64,000 bases of DNA from JAAFHB01 sp037133495 (GTDB lineage Bacteria > Bacteroidota > Bacteroidia > Bacteroidales > Prolixibacteraceae). The notes below the pieces were generated by a model, which was not told where the DNA came from, did no database searches, and worked only from the letters and a program-made list of their open reading frames with translations. Every line of letters starts with the position of its first letter. Position 1 is the first letter of the stretch. Below, piece by piece: positions 26,317-35,727 of the stretch. Both the position numbers and the translations under genes were made by a program. The DNA lies in the NCBI GenBank assembly GCA_037133495.1, contig JBAXOA010000007.1, forward strand, positions 6,708 through 70,707, in the 5' to 3' direction.

Positions 26317-29208
26317 CTATTTGGTGATAATGATTGTTTGGTTGTGTTCCGGGGCTGTTGCGGGCCAAATTAATGTTGCACCGGTTGCAGTTTTTGCAAT
26401 AACCTGGTATTCTATATCTTCTTTGAAAGCGGGGAGGGGCACGTTCCAGACTGCGCGTGCAACATGTATTGCTCCAATTGTTTGCCAGTTGCCCTTCCCA
26501 AGAGGACGAAAACGGACGTTTACAGCCTGCATCGGTTGCTTATCCATCGCTATAATTTTTAAGTTGAGTGATTCTCGCTCGGATAATGAACTTCTTGCAT
26601 TCATGACGGTTAGTTGTGGTTCTCCCCGATAATCCTTCCATGGTTGAAGTTCCGGCTGTAGCGGAACGCCTAGAAATTTCTCCAGCTTGCCGTCCTGACC
26701 TTTCAATATACCAACTCTTAACATTGATTGAAGTTCGATGTTGGCAATTGTTCCAAGCTCAGTCGAATTATTCAGAGTTGCCAAAAGGGATTGGTACATC
26801 TCGCCAAGAATTTTCACCATCTCTTTCCGAACAGGCAGCGCTTCATCATTGGCCATTCTCCTGCAGATATCAGCATCAGAAACTTTGTCGATACGGCTAA
26901 TAATGGCATCGAGTTTGCCTCTTGCGCATCCTAACATGGCCATGCTTCTGTTAAATTTAAATGTATTCAGCCACCACTCAAACCGTGATTTATTTCCGTT
27001 GCCTTTTACATGTGGGAATAGTCCCTCCATTTGAGCTACATACTGATAATTTGGTTCGACACTGTTCCATGGCTGGGGATTTATTACGATGACTCCGGGC
27101 CCGCGGTTCCAACCTGACGGAGTCGGATAATTCCCGTCCAGTTTTGTGAATATCTTTGCAGCATCCGACCCGACTTCCCTTCCGAACTGGGCAACAGCCC
27201 AATCTTCATAGAAATCAGTAACCGGCAAACTTCTTGGTACTGTCTCTGTAGCAGCATCCGCTTCATAATCCAGACAGGCCGTACCACCGCAATTTATCTT
27301 CTTTGAAAATCCGTTCCCTGAAACTTCAATAGCCGAGATGCAGGGATTTCCGGCAATTTTTACGAAGGCCAATCGAAGCTCACCATCTTGCACAACGATA
27401 TTTTCAAAGCTTCGTGTCAAAGCGGTAAACTCACCAGCCGTTTTATAGATATCCAGTTCCTTAAGAACTTCATTTCCCTGTAGTTTAACGGCAAACACTC
27501 TTTTTCCCGCCTCCTTATAGACAGGCTCCTGAAAATGCAGCGTCACGTTGTAAGTGCCGTTTGTGACTTTAAAACGGTATCCCTTCACTCCTGACCTTAA
27601 AGTCTGATAAACAGGATTATTCCCGGCACCTGAGACCACATTGTTAAGATAAGCCTCTGTCTTGCCTCCTATGACCGATACATCCCGTTCTGAAATTTTA
27701 TCAGGTTCCTGCCTGCTCCATTCACCCTGTTCCCATCCTGCCTGAGCAAGAGCTGAGATATTCGGTGACAAGGCAGTGGTGCGCCAGTGAAGACCAAAAA
27801 AGCCGTTGCATCCATACTTCAGAGCATCCACAGCATCAAAGCGGATGCGTCCGGCATGGAGCTGAAGTGATGTTAGTGCAGGATCATCTTCAAACCAGGG
27901 GATCGCCCATTTCTGACGGTTTGTAATTTGCCCAAAGTTCTCCGAAACAGGCGCATTTCCAACAGACATATTGATAGCACTGAAAACAATATTCTTTGGC
28001 AAAATCCGATCCAATACTGGAAAATTCCCTGTAATCCAGCCCCAGCCGCAGATTCCAAGCCCGAAAGGCACCTTTGTAGATTTCAGCGCTTCATTAGCAC
28101 ACAACAAATTGGTGATGTACCTTTTTTGATCTATCTCACCTTCGTGTCCCCAAATCCAGTAATAATCAACAGGATAGGCGCGTTGAATCCTGAGAAACAT
28201 TCCTTCATAAATTTTCTGTAGTGTTGAAGAGTCGGTCGGATTCAGCCCCTTATCCTTCAGTTTTGCCGTTACATTGTCAGGAATATCAAGCGGAGACTCT
28301 GTTCCCACACAAGTTTTGATACCCAAGCTGGAAGCCTCCTCAAAGATAGTGTTCAGAAATTTTCCCGTTCTGTTGATGAGGGCAACATTTGCCTCCGGAC
28401 TTTTCGGGAACGGAAAATCATCCGCCGTATTAATCTCAGAACCATAATCATCGGTAGGGAAGACCTCCGCTCCGCCAAAGCTGAAAGAGCTTGTTTTTCC
28501 GGGGGCATAACAGCCGTACGGCTGCAATTTCTGTGTATTATACCAGGTAGTAAAGTTTGCAGATTTTACGGTACCGTCTTCATTTACATCTTCGGGCAAT
28601 CCGATCCATACGGTTGGCTCAGGGCCAAGGGTCGTATTGTGGAAAGGGTAAGTGTGAAGACCGATAAAGTTCATACGCATTTTTGCTGTCTGACTAACTA
28701 TTGAAAGCCATTCGTCCTTCGTCCACCAATCCGGTCCTTCCGGAAAATCATGGAAAGGCTGAAGGCCGCGCAACTCAAACAAAGGTTTATGCCTCTCATC
28801 GAGTTCAGGCAGCTTGAACGCAATCTTTCCATCAGGGATCACATCGCCGTGAATATAAAATCTGACGCCTAACTTTTCAGCAAAAGCATAAACGCCATAC
28901 AATACTGCTACATCTGATCCGCCTGAAATGGTCAGCATATCACCTTCTGTCTTCAGACGATACTCTTGTTCCCCTAACCCTTTGTCGGTTTTGAGCACAA
29001 TAGATGACTTCGAAGACAAGGATGATGAGATTGAAAGCAATTCTCCGGTAGTGAGATAAACGTATCTGCGCACTTCTTTGGCTGCCAGATAGATATTGGT
29101 GGATGCATTCTGAGGACAAACAATGGAGACATGCGATTTTGCCGGTTGCCCGGCTAAGCCGAAACTGGTGGATAAGATTAGCACTGCAAGGAAGGTCATT
29201 TTTGTCAT
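26317..29208 (-). CDS. GH67/GH115-like exported protein with inserted malectin domain
   Basis: I choose Met26 of the longest frame as start, because MTKMTFLAVLILSTSFGLAG is then a clean signal peptide; the protein is 963 residues. The N-terminal domain (about 25-140, YLAAKEVRRYVYLTTGELLS and YGVYAFAEKLGVRF) resembles the GH20b/GH67 N-terminal fold. A TIM-barrel-like region follows (about 150-520, with YYWIWGHEGE). A malectin domain (about 535-645, KGYRFKVTNGTYNVTLHFQE) is inserted before a C-terminal helical and beta region. Alpha-glucuronidases of GH67 and GH115 share this layout, so removal of a uronic acid is a reasonable guess, but no catalytic pair can be confirmed. It lies just upstream of the sigma gene and downstream of the GH78 gene. 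Confidence 0.6.
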   Translation of the reverse strand: MTKMTFLAVLILSTSFGLAGQPAKSHVSIVCPQNASTNIYLAAKEVRRYVYLTTGELLSISSSLSSKSSIVLKTDKGLGEQEYRLKTEGDMLTISGGSDVAVLYGVYAFAEKLGVRFYIHGDVIPDGKIAFKLPELDERHKPLFELRGLQPFHDFPEGPDWWTKDEWLSIVSQTAKMRMNFIGLHTYPFHNTTLGPEPTVWIGLPEDVNEDGTVKSANFTTWYNTQKLQPYGCYAPGKTSSFSFGGAEVFPTDDYGSEINTADDFPFPKSPEANVALINRTGKFLNTIFEEASSLGIKTCVGTESPLDIPDNVTAKLKDKGLNPTDSSTLQKIYEGMFLRIQRAYPVDYYWIWGHEGEIDQKRYITNLLCANEALKSTKVPFGLGICGWGWITGNFPVLDRILPKNIVFSAINMSVGNAPVSENFGQITNRQKWAIPWFEDDPALTSLQLHAGRIRFDAVDALKYGCNGFFGLHWRTTALSPNISALAQAGWEQGEWSRQEPDKISERDVSVIGGKTEAYLNNVVSGAGNNPVYQTLRSGVKGYRFKVTNGTYNVTLHFQEPVYKEAGKRVFAVKLQGNEVLKELDIYKTAGEFTALTRSFENIVVQDGELRLAFVKIAGNPCISAIEVSGNGFSKKINCGGTACLDYEADAATETVPRSLPVTDFYEDWAVAQFGREVGSDAAKIFTKLDGNYPTPSGWNRGPGVIVINPQPWNSVEPNYQYVAQMEGLFPHVKGNGNKSRFEWWLNTFKFNRSMAMLGCARGKLDAIISRIDKVSDADICRRMANDEALPVRKEMVKILGEMYQSLLATLNNSTELGTIANIELQSMLRVGILKGQDGKLEKFLGVPLQPELQPWKDYRGEPQLTVMNARSSLSERESLNLKIIAMDKQPMQAVNVRFRPLGKGNWQTIGAIHVARAVWNVPLPAFKEDIEYQVIAKTATGATLIWPATAPEHNQTIIITK

Positions 29209-29380
29209 CTGTAATTTTTTTGTTTTTTTAAGGCCGAGAAAGTAATGAATAAAATGCGCAGCTGTTAACTGACTAATTGTCAATTAATGAGGTTTGATTT
29301 TATATGCTATTTATTATTGAAATTCAATACTTTAGTAATATAGAATTAAGACAATAAATATTTCCTGTTACTTTTAAGTA

Positions 29381-32146
29381 TTAATAATTCATTTTATACA
29401 AATAGCTTCCCGATCCAACTTTGCAGAAAAATTTCCCGTCAGCAGATTTTGAAACTGCGATTTTTTTGCCATTTTCAATCACTGATGCCTCCTGATTGGC
29501 TGGAAGAAAGATTGTAGCAGTTGTATTGGCAGGTATTTCTACCTTCATTTCAAGTTGATGATTCTCTTTTTTCCATTCACTTCTGATCAGACCATAAGGC
29601 GAATGATAACTTGATTTTACCCAGGTGATATCGCCAACAATTTCGGGACGAATGATGATGTTTTTAAAGGCAACACTATTTTCCTCTTGTTTGATTCCTC
29701 CTAATCCTGTGTAGAACCACTCCATAATATGACCCAGCATCAGATGGTTATTCGAAACTTCCTCCAATGCCGGCCACGATTCGGTCAGAGCGGTGGCTCC
29801 TTTTTTGAGCTGAAAACCATAACCGGGCACATCATTCCGGAAGTTCATGTCAAACAGCAATTGCGATCCGCCTCCCTCTTCAAGCGCTTTAACCAAAAAG
29901 TGAAATCCGATATCGCCGGCAGTCAGCGATTTTCCCGATTTTGCGATCGAATCAACCAGATTATTAAATACCGGTTTCCTATCCTTCTCATCCACCAATC
30001 CAACGACCAAAGGCATCGACATCGCCGTTTGACTACCCGTGGAGTAAACTTTCGTTGTGCTGTTAAAGAATTTCGCATTAAACGCACGTTTTACCTCGCT
30101 GGCCAGAACCGACATTTTTATAGCATCTTCCTTATGATCTGTGAGTTCCATCATTTTTGAAAGTAATATAATATCATAAAACCAGATTGCGGTCGCGGTT
30201 AGCGCCTTGGGAGTGAGCTGTGCCTCTCCGGGCGATTTTGGTCCATAATCAAACCAGTCGCCCAATCCATACGAAAGGATATAATTATCGGCCTTGGTCC
30301 CAAGATAGCCGACATACCTTTTCATCATTGGCAATGCATCCTCAACTACCGATTTATCTCCGTACCATTGCCAAACCATCCAGGGAAGAATCACCCCCGC
30401 ACTTCCCCATTCAGGTGAATCACGGAAACCACCTTCAAACGGAACATATTCTGGAGCAATGTCCGGAATCAATCCTTGAGGCGTCTGATCAACGATCATA
30501 TCGTGAATGGCTTTTGTATAAAGGGAATAAAGATCATAGTTATAAAACATAGAAGCTCCCATCAGATAGGTCTGCTCAAGCCAACCGAGTTTTTCACGGT
30601 GAGGACAGTCAGTCACCACACTCTGGGTATTGCTGCGAACTGCCCAGTCGATCAGTGTATAAATCTGGTTAAAGAGTTGGTTGGAGGAGGAAAATTCGCC
30701 TGCTTTTGGAGCTGAATTACAGGTGTGAAGCATTTGTATGTCAATAATTTGTGGTGTTTCGCCGATTTGTTTTTGGGATGCAGGAGCAGCACCTTCCACT
30801 GCTAAGTACCGGAATCCGTAATAAGTAAATTTGGGCTTCCAGGTCTCTACTCCGTCCCCTTTCAACGTATAGGAAAAATAATAGGGTCCGCCTGAAGCGC
30901 GTTGGTTAATCTCTTTTCCAGGGGTGATGAGTTCTCCGGGAGTTAGTAGTATGACTGATCCTTTTTTCCCTTTTACCTTGAGCTCGATAATTCCCGAACA
31001 GTTCTGGCCAAAATCGTAAAGATATTTCCCTGACTTCGTTTGTTCTGTTTTTTTAACTTTAATTACATCGCGGACAGTGAGCGGAAAGTCGGTTTCAGCT
31101 GTGAGCTTGCCTGACGGGACATCAGCAGCAAGTGCGGGAGCCCATTTGGAATCGTTAAAGTCAGCGAGATTCCACCCTTTTTGTTCGAGTGTGGCATCGT
31201 AATCCTCGCCTCCGTAAATGCTTGAAAAAGTGATGGGTGAGGGGGTGCATTTCCAGTCGGTTCCTGAAACAATGGTCGATGAGGTGCCATCGGTATAATC
31301 GATTTTTAGTTTGCTGATCATTTTGGGATAGCCGTAGGCGATCACCAGCTTGGTATACCTTTCGCGGTTAATGTTGTAGAATCCGTTGCCAACGATCACT
31401 CCGATTGCATTTTTACCCTGTTTTAGCTGATTGGTTACATCATAACTATTGTAGAGACACACTTTATCGTAACTGGTCCAACCCGGGGCAAGAAAGCTGT
31501 TCCCTGTTTTTTGTCCGTTAATGGTGGCTTCGTAATGACCTAATCCACTGATATACAGCATGGCGTTTTTGATTTTCTTTTCCAGCGCAAACTCTTTTCT
31601 AAAGAGTGGAACGATACTTCGCTTAACTGCTTTTGACCCCAGCTTTTTGCCATCACCATGGGTTCCCGGCACTACTTTCATCGAATCAGGAAGGTTTTCC
31701 AGGCCAATCCAGGCCGCGTTTGACCAATCGCCCGGTGAAAGCAGACCCATCTGCCAAAAAGCAGTTTGACTCCATTCTGATTCCTTTCCAGCCTGATTCA
31801 CTATCTTAATTTTCCAGTAATATTTTTTTTCCGCACTCAATGGGGCTCCTTTGTATGCGACCTGCACCGATTGATCTGATTTTATAACGTTTGAATCCCA
31901 GATATTGCCAATATTAGCCTTCAGCTTTTCAGGAGTGTCTGATACCAAAATATGACAGGCCGATTGGTAAGTGGCTCTTTCAGTCGAATTTATTTCCCAG
32001 CTAAAACGGGGATTCTTAGCTTCAACACCAAAGGGATTGACCTTTGATTCACATTTTAAGTTGGTTACTGAAACCAATTTCTGAGCATAGGTGCTGAAGG
32101 TCAAGAGCATGGCAATGACTGAAAATGAAAATTTTAGTCTGGTCAT
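29381..32146 (-). CDS. GH78 alpha-L-rhamnosidase
   Basis: A 921-residue protein with a Sec signal peptide (1-21). The domains run in GH78 order: fibronectin-like Bac_rhamnosid_N region (about 25-135), two beta-sandwich domains (about 140-475) that include YISGLGHYEATINGQKTG, (alpha/alpha)6 catalytic domain (about 480-830) and a C-terminal beta-sandwich. The catalytic block is VTDCPHREKLGWLEQ, in which Glu518 is the likely general acid. It releases terminal alpha-L-rhamnose by inversion in the periplasm. It overlaps the preceding GH43-like gene by 4 bases (ATGA type), so the two are translationally coupled and may act in sequence. Confidence 0.95.
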   Translation of the reverse strand: MTRLKFSFSVIAMLLTFSTYAQKLVSVTNLKCESKVNPFGVEAKNPRFSWEINSTERATYQSACHILVSDTPEKLKANIGNIWDSNVIKSDQSVQVAYKGAPLSAEKKYYWKIKIVNQAGKESEWSQTAFWQMGLLSPGDWSNAAWIGLENLPDSMKVVPGTHGDGKKLGSKAVKRSIVPLFRKEFALEKKIKNAMLYISGLGHYEATINGQKTGNSFLAPGWTSYDKVCLYNSYDVTNQLKQGKNAIGVIVGNGFYNINRERYTKLVIAYGYPKMISKLKIDYTDGTSSTIVSGTDWKCTPSPITFSSIYGGEDYDATLEQKGWNLADFNDSKWAPALAADVPSGKLTAETDFPLTVRDVIKVKKTEQTKSGKYLYDFGQNCSGIIELKVKGKKGSVILLTPGELITPGKEINQRASGGPYYFSYTLKGDGVETWKPKFTYYGFRYLAVEGAAPASQKQIGETPQIIDIQMLHTCNSAPKAGEFSSSNQLFNQIYTLIDWAVRSNTQSVVTDCPHREKLGWLEQTYLMGASMFYNYDLYSLYTKAIHDMIVDQTPQGLIPDIAPEYVPFEGGFRDSPEWGSAGVILPWMVWQWYGDKSVVEDALPMMKRYVGYLGTKADNYILSYGLGDWFDYGPKSPGEAQLTPKALTATAIWFYDIILLSKMMELTDHKEDAIKMSVLASEVKRAFNAKFFNSTTKVYSTGSQTAMSMPLVVGLVDEKDRKPVFNNLVDSIAKSGKSLTAGDIGFHFLVKALEEGGGSQLLFDMNFRNDVPGYGFQLKKGATALTESWPALEEVSNNHLMLGHIMEWFYTGLGGIKQEENSVAFKNIIIRPEIVGDITWVKSSYHSPYGLIRSEWKKENHQLEMKVEIPANTTATIFLPANQEASVIENGKKIAVSKSADGKFFCKVGSGSYLYKMNY

Positions 32147-33072
32147 TTGAGTTTGATTAGTTGTGTGAATATTTTATCAGATACTTTAAACGCTGTCCCA
32201 TGACGCACTCCAGCTGGAAAACTTACTTGATCGGAGACATCTTCCCACTCTTTCAAATTTTTTGATCTTACTGCGCCATATTTATGCTCCACATATTTAT
32301 CAAAATAAATGTAAACATAATCATTAATTTCAAGTGCAGTCGGTCCTTCGGCCCAGTATTTACCGGATATTGGTGGGGAAACATGGGTAGGATAGGGGCC
32401 TGAGGCAAATCTTGATTGGGTCATCCTTATGTTTTTCTCCGGTGGATTGGGGTTCTCGTTTTTCAGAAACATATAAAAGGAATCACCTTTTGACAGAATA
32501 GTGGCATCTATCACACTAAAATCGGGATTGAAAAACAGTTTTGCAGGACTGAAAGTTTGAAAATCGGCTGTTGTGGTGCAATACATCCAGTGATTGAGTC
32601 CTTTTTCGCGTTCGGAGGCGGCAACCTCGGAGTGACGACCCGGAATAGTGGTGGCCCAGAAGATGATGTAATTTTTATTTTGCGGGTCATACACCATTTC
32701 GGGAGCCCAGCAGTTTTTTGCGGTCGGTTCGTGTGCCATTACCAGAATCGCTTTCTGCTCTGACCAGTTGATCAGGTCTTTTGATGAGGCATATCCTATT
32801 TGCCGGTCATGCCAGCCACTGGTCCAGACCATGTGAAACAGTCTGTCATTTCCGTACAGTATAAAGGGGTCACGCATCAGTTTATCGTTTCCAACTGTTG
32901 GAGTGACAAATGATTTGCCATCTTTTAATTCTTTCCATGTTAAACCATCGGTGCTGTATGCCAGGTGTAACCCATCCTGTCCATTATTGATAAAATATGA
33001 AAACAGATAGAAAGTGTTCTGAGCTTTGCATTGAAGCGTGACGAAAATGATGATGATTAAGATGTATCGCAT
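32143..33072 (-). CDS. GH43-like five-bladed propeller protein
   Basis: A 309-residue exported protein with a short signal peptide (1-18, VTLQCKAQ; Cys15 could instead be lipidated). It has the repeated strand pattern of clan GH-F propellers: GLHLAYSTDGLTWKE, MRDPFILYGNDRLFHMVW, CWAPEMVYDPQNKNYIIFWA. Possible catalytic residues are the Asp of RDP, the Asp of SVIDATI and the Glu of WAEGPTAL, in the usual GH43 order. GH43 relatives remove arabinose, xylose or galactose from side chains; the specificity here is unknown. It is coupled to the GH78 gene by a 4-base overlap, which suggests cooperation on one substrate. Confidence 0.82.
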   Translation of the reverse strand: MRYILIIIIFVTLQCKAQNTFYLFSYFINNGQDGLHLAYSTDGLTWKELKDGKSFVTPTVGNDKLMRDPFILYGNDRLFHMVWTSGWHDRQIGYASSKDLINWSEQKAILVMAHEPTAKNCWAPEMVYDPQNKNYIIFWATTIPGRHSEVAASEREKGLNHWMYCTTTADFQTFSPAKLFFNPDFSVIDATILSKGDSFYMFLKNENPNPPEKNIRMTQSRFASGPYPTHVSPPISGKYWAEGPTALEINDYVYIYFDKYVEHKYGAVRSKNLKEWEDVSDQVSFPAGVRHGTAFKVSDKIFTQLIKLK

Positions 33073-33133
33073 CGTTTGAATTATAATATTTTGCGTTCCT
33101 GATATTCTAATTAATTGTCGATGATTAATGTTC

Positions 33134-33149
33134 TCCGTTAGCTGGCGGA
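33134..33149. repeat. Degenerate copy of a 16-bp palindromic repeat
   Basis: TCCGTTAGCTGGCGGA differs at two positions from the perfect palindrome TCCGCCAGCTGGCGGA found at 40394 and 63092. It lies in the 172-base gap between the GH43-like and aldehyde dehydrogenase genes. Confidence 0.7.
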
Positions 33150-33244
33150 TATATGGTCTTTATGGTTGATTATCTGAAATATACAAATATTTATTACGAC
33201 ATGAAATTATTCTGATTGCTTAATATGAAATTTACAGCTCAAAT

Positions 33245-34606
33245 TTATTTCACTACAATAGTCTTCATATTTACAAATTCACGGATCCCAACAGACGATA
33301 ATTCACGTCCGTAGCCACTTTCCTTGGTGCCTCCGAACGGGAGTCTTGGATCTGATTTTACGAAATCGTTTACAAATACACATCCGGCTTCAATTCCACT
33401 TTCAGCAAATTGTTTGCCTTTCGAAATATCCGAGGTAAAAACGCCGGCTCCTAATCCAAATACAGTGTCGTTGGCGATTCTGATCGCGTCATCTTCAGTG
33501 GTAAATCTGAATAACACGGCCACCGGACCGAACAGCTCTTCGTGGTAAGCCGGCATTCCCGGAGTGACATTTGCCAGGACTGTCGGTGGATAGAGAGCGG
33601 CATTGCCTTCCGGAATATAACCGCCAAGTAGTACTTTTACACCCATTTCGCGGCTTTTCTCTACTTGAAGATGCAGCTCGTCGCGTAAATCTATTCTGGC
33701 CAAAGGTCCGATTGTTGTATGCGGATCGAGCGGATTCCCAAAAGTAGCTTCGCGCATCAATCGTACAAATTCGGTTTCAAAAGCGTCATATATTTTGTCG
33801 GCGATGATAAATCGTTTCGCACCAATGCAGCTTTGGCCAGCGTTCAGAAGCCGGCTGGTGACACACAGGCGGGCAGCGGTTTCAATATCAGCATCCTCCA
33901 ATATCAGATAAGGATCGCTACCTCCCAGTTCGAGCACCGATTTTTTCAGTGCTGAGCCGGCTGCAGAAGCCACCGCTTTCCCGGCAGGTGTGCTGCCTGT
34001 GAGTGTAACTGCTTTAATCAGTGGATTTTCTATTACTTCCCTCACTTTAGAAGAGCCAATCAGCAATGTTCTGAATACATTTTCAGGGAATCCAGCTTCC
34101 CGTACCAGTTGTTCGATCGCCAATGCACAACCGGATACATTTGAAGCGTGTTTGAGAACGCCTGTATTTCCTGCCATAAGCGCCGGTGCTAAAAAACGGA
34201 ATACCTGCCAGAAAGGAAAATTCCACGGCATTACCGCAAGCACAGTACCAATTGGCTGATACGAAATATAGGCTTCTGAGGCTTCAGTTTGAACAGGTTC
34301 ATTTTTCAGGAAGGAGGCTGCATGATTGGCATAGAACTCGCAGACCAGCGCACATTTTGCAATCTCTCCCTCAGCTTCACGCATTACTTTGCCCATTTCT
34401 GCAACCATTATTGTGGCGAGTTCTTCTTTTTTTTCAAGAAGGATAGCCTGAAGATTTCTCATCAGATTTGCACGATGTTCAAAATCAGTTAACTTCCATT
34501 GATGATAGGCAGTATCCACCTGATTTATGATAGTATTTACTTCTTCGGAAGTGTGCTCCTTATGCTCCTCGATTACTTTGCAGGTGAATGGATTGATCGA
34601 TTTCAT
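33245..34606 (-). CDS. NAD(P)-dependent aldehyde dehydrogenase (succinate-semialdehyde type)
   Basis: A 453-residue cytoplasmic aldehyde dehydrogenase of the short succinate-semialdehyde class (Sad/YneI-like). The active site is complete: Asn129 in MPWNFPFW, Glu226 in LELGGSDP and catalytic Cys260 in NAGQSCIGAKR. It oxidises an aldehyde to an acid using NAD or NADP. Within this locus it could act on lactaldehyde from rhamnose or fucose breakdown, but the family is used generally and the real substrate is uncertain. It stands alone on the minus strand, divergent from truA, with a Fic remnant between them. Confidence 0.93.
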   Translation of the reverse strand: MKSINPFTCKVIEEHKEHTSEEVNTIINQVDTAYHQWKLTDFEHRANLMRNLQAILLEKKEELATIMVAEMGKVMREAEGEIAKCALVCEFYANHAASFLKNEPVQTEASEAYISYQPIGTVLAVMPWNFPFWQVFRFLAPALMAGNTGVLKHASNVSGCALAIEQLVREAGFPENVFRTLLIGSSKVREVIENPLIKAVTLTGSTPAGKAVASAAGSALKKSVLELGGSDPYLILEDADIETAARLCVTSRLLNAGQSCIGAKRFIIADKIYDAFETEFVRLMREATFGNPLDPHTTIGPLARIDLRDELHLQVEKSREMGVKVLLGGYIPEGNAALYPPTVLANVTPGMPAYHEELFGPVAVLFRFTTEDDAIRIANDTVFGLGAGVFTSDISKGKQFAESGIEAGCVFVNDFVKSDPRLPFGGTKESGYGRELSSVGIREFVNMKTIVVK

Positions 34607-34673
34607 TGTACAATTCTTTATGAACTCAAAAATAACACTAATTTTGATTAAAATATTTGCAATTTTTTCGGTG

Positions 34674-34787
34674 ATGTCATCTTCAAAAATTGAGGGAGAA
34701 AAATTGGAGGTGGATAGTTATGTAAAGCACAAACTATTGAACATTGAGTATTTGCCGGAGCTGACCGAAAAGCCTAATGATTTATAC
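34674..34787 (+). pseudogene. Remnant of a Fic-family protein (N-terminal helix region)
   Basis: The plus strand reads MSSSKIEGEKLEVDSYVKHK followed by LLNIEYLPELTEKPNDLY before losing similarity and stopping at about 34820. SSKIEGE with the following DSYVKHK and the proline/leucine stretch is the block ahead of the catalytic core in Fic/DOC AMP-transferases, including the (S/T)xxxE(G/N) inhibitory motif. The HPFxxGNGR active site is absent. It is a short relic in the spacer between the aldehyde dehydrogenase and truA. Confidence 0.75.
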
Positions 34788-34898
34788 TTGATCATGAACA
34801 ATCGTTGCCATTTCTATTAATGTTGCCACAATCTTTAACTTTTGAGGTGTGATTTTTGATTATAATTTCAAAACTGTATTGAATTAATAAGAATTATT

Positions 34899-35702
34899 TT
34901 GCGTTACTTTCTTCATATTGCATATAATGGGAATAACTACCGGGGTTGGCAAAAGCTCCCGGGAATTGTTAGTGTTCAGCAGGTTATAGAGCATACATTA
35001 AGTCAGATTTTTAAGCGGTCTGTTGAGATCGTTGGTTGTGGACGAACTGATGCTCAGGTGCATGCAAGCCAGTTTTTTTTTCACTTCGATGCGGAAAAAG
35101 AATGGAAGTTCGATTTGCTGTTCCGGCTGAACAAATGCCTTCCGCATGATATCACCGTTTATGATGTAATTAGGATGGAGGGTTTGCCACATGCCCGGTT
35201 TGATGCCATTCAACGCAGTTACGATTATTATATTCATACCCAAAAGGATCCTTACCTGGTCGGCTTAAGTTCATTTTATCCATTGGTAAATCCTGATCTG
35301 ATTAATATGAATGCAGCAGTCGGTTTGCTTACCAAGTACAACGATTATGGTTGCTTTTGCAAATCACCTTTAAAATATGAACATACCATCTGCCATGTTT
35401 CGAAGGCAGTACTTTTTACGAATGCAGCGCAAACAAGGTTAAGATTTCACATCTCCTCAAATCGTTTTTTGGCCGGAATGATCCGAATCATAGTTGGAAA
35501 ATTACTCGAAATAGGTGCCGGGAAACTAAGTCCCTCTGAATTTGAACACTTTCTTCAAACAAAAATAACCCCTCTAACCATCATTCCGGCATATGCACAA
35601 GGTCTTTACCTTACGAAGGTAACTTATCCTTATCTTGATTTGCCCGCTGCTCCATTATTCAGCCGGATGCTAATGAGCGGCGTTGATTCTCCTATTGAAT
35701 AA
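34899..35702 (+). CDS. truA: tRNA pseudouridine synthase A
   Basis: TruA converts uridine to pseudouridine at positions 38-40 of the tRNA anticodon stem. The 267-residue protein has the expected length. Catalytic Asp51 lies in GRTDAQVHA, and the family strands YNGNNYRGWQ (10-18) and FLAGMIRIIVGKLLEIGAG near the C-terminus are present. The best start is TTG (TTG CGT TAC, giving MRYFLHIAYNG), because no ATG precedes the conserved N-terminal strand. It is the only housekeeping gene inside the locus and is convergent with the GH106-type gene, 25 bases away. Confidence 0.96.
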   Translation: MRYFLHIAYNGNNYRGWQKLPGIVSVQQVIEHTLSQIFKRSVEIVGCGRTDAQVHASQFFFHFDAEKEWKFDLLFRLNKCLPHDITVYDVIRMEGLPHARFDAIQRSYDYYIHTQKDPYLVGLSSFYPLVNPDLINMNAAVGLLTKYNDYGCFCKSPLKYEHTICHVSKAVLFTNAAQTRLRFHISSNRFLAGMIRIIVGKLLEIGAGKLSPSEFEHFLQTKITPLTIIPAYAQGLYLTKVTYPYLDLPAAPLFSRMLMSGVDSPIE

Positions 35703-35727
35703 AAAAAATAAGAATTAAGAGTTAGAA

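Noticed and set aside
34527..34820. A 97-codon gene on the plus strand
   Set aside because: Its first half is antisense to the aldehyde dehydrogenase start; only the later part matches Fic, so it is recorded as a remnant rather than a gene.
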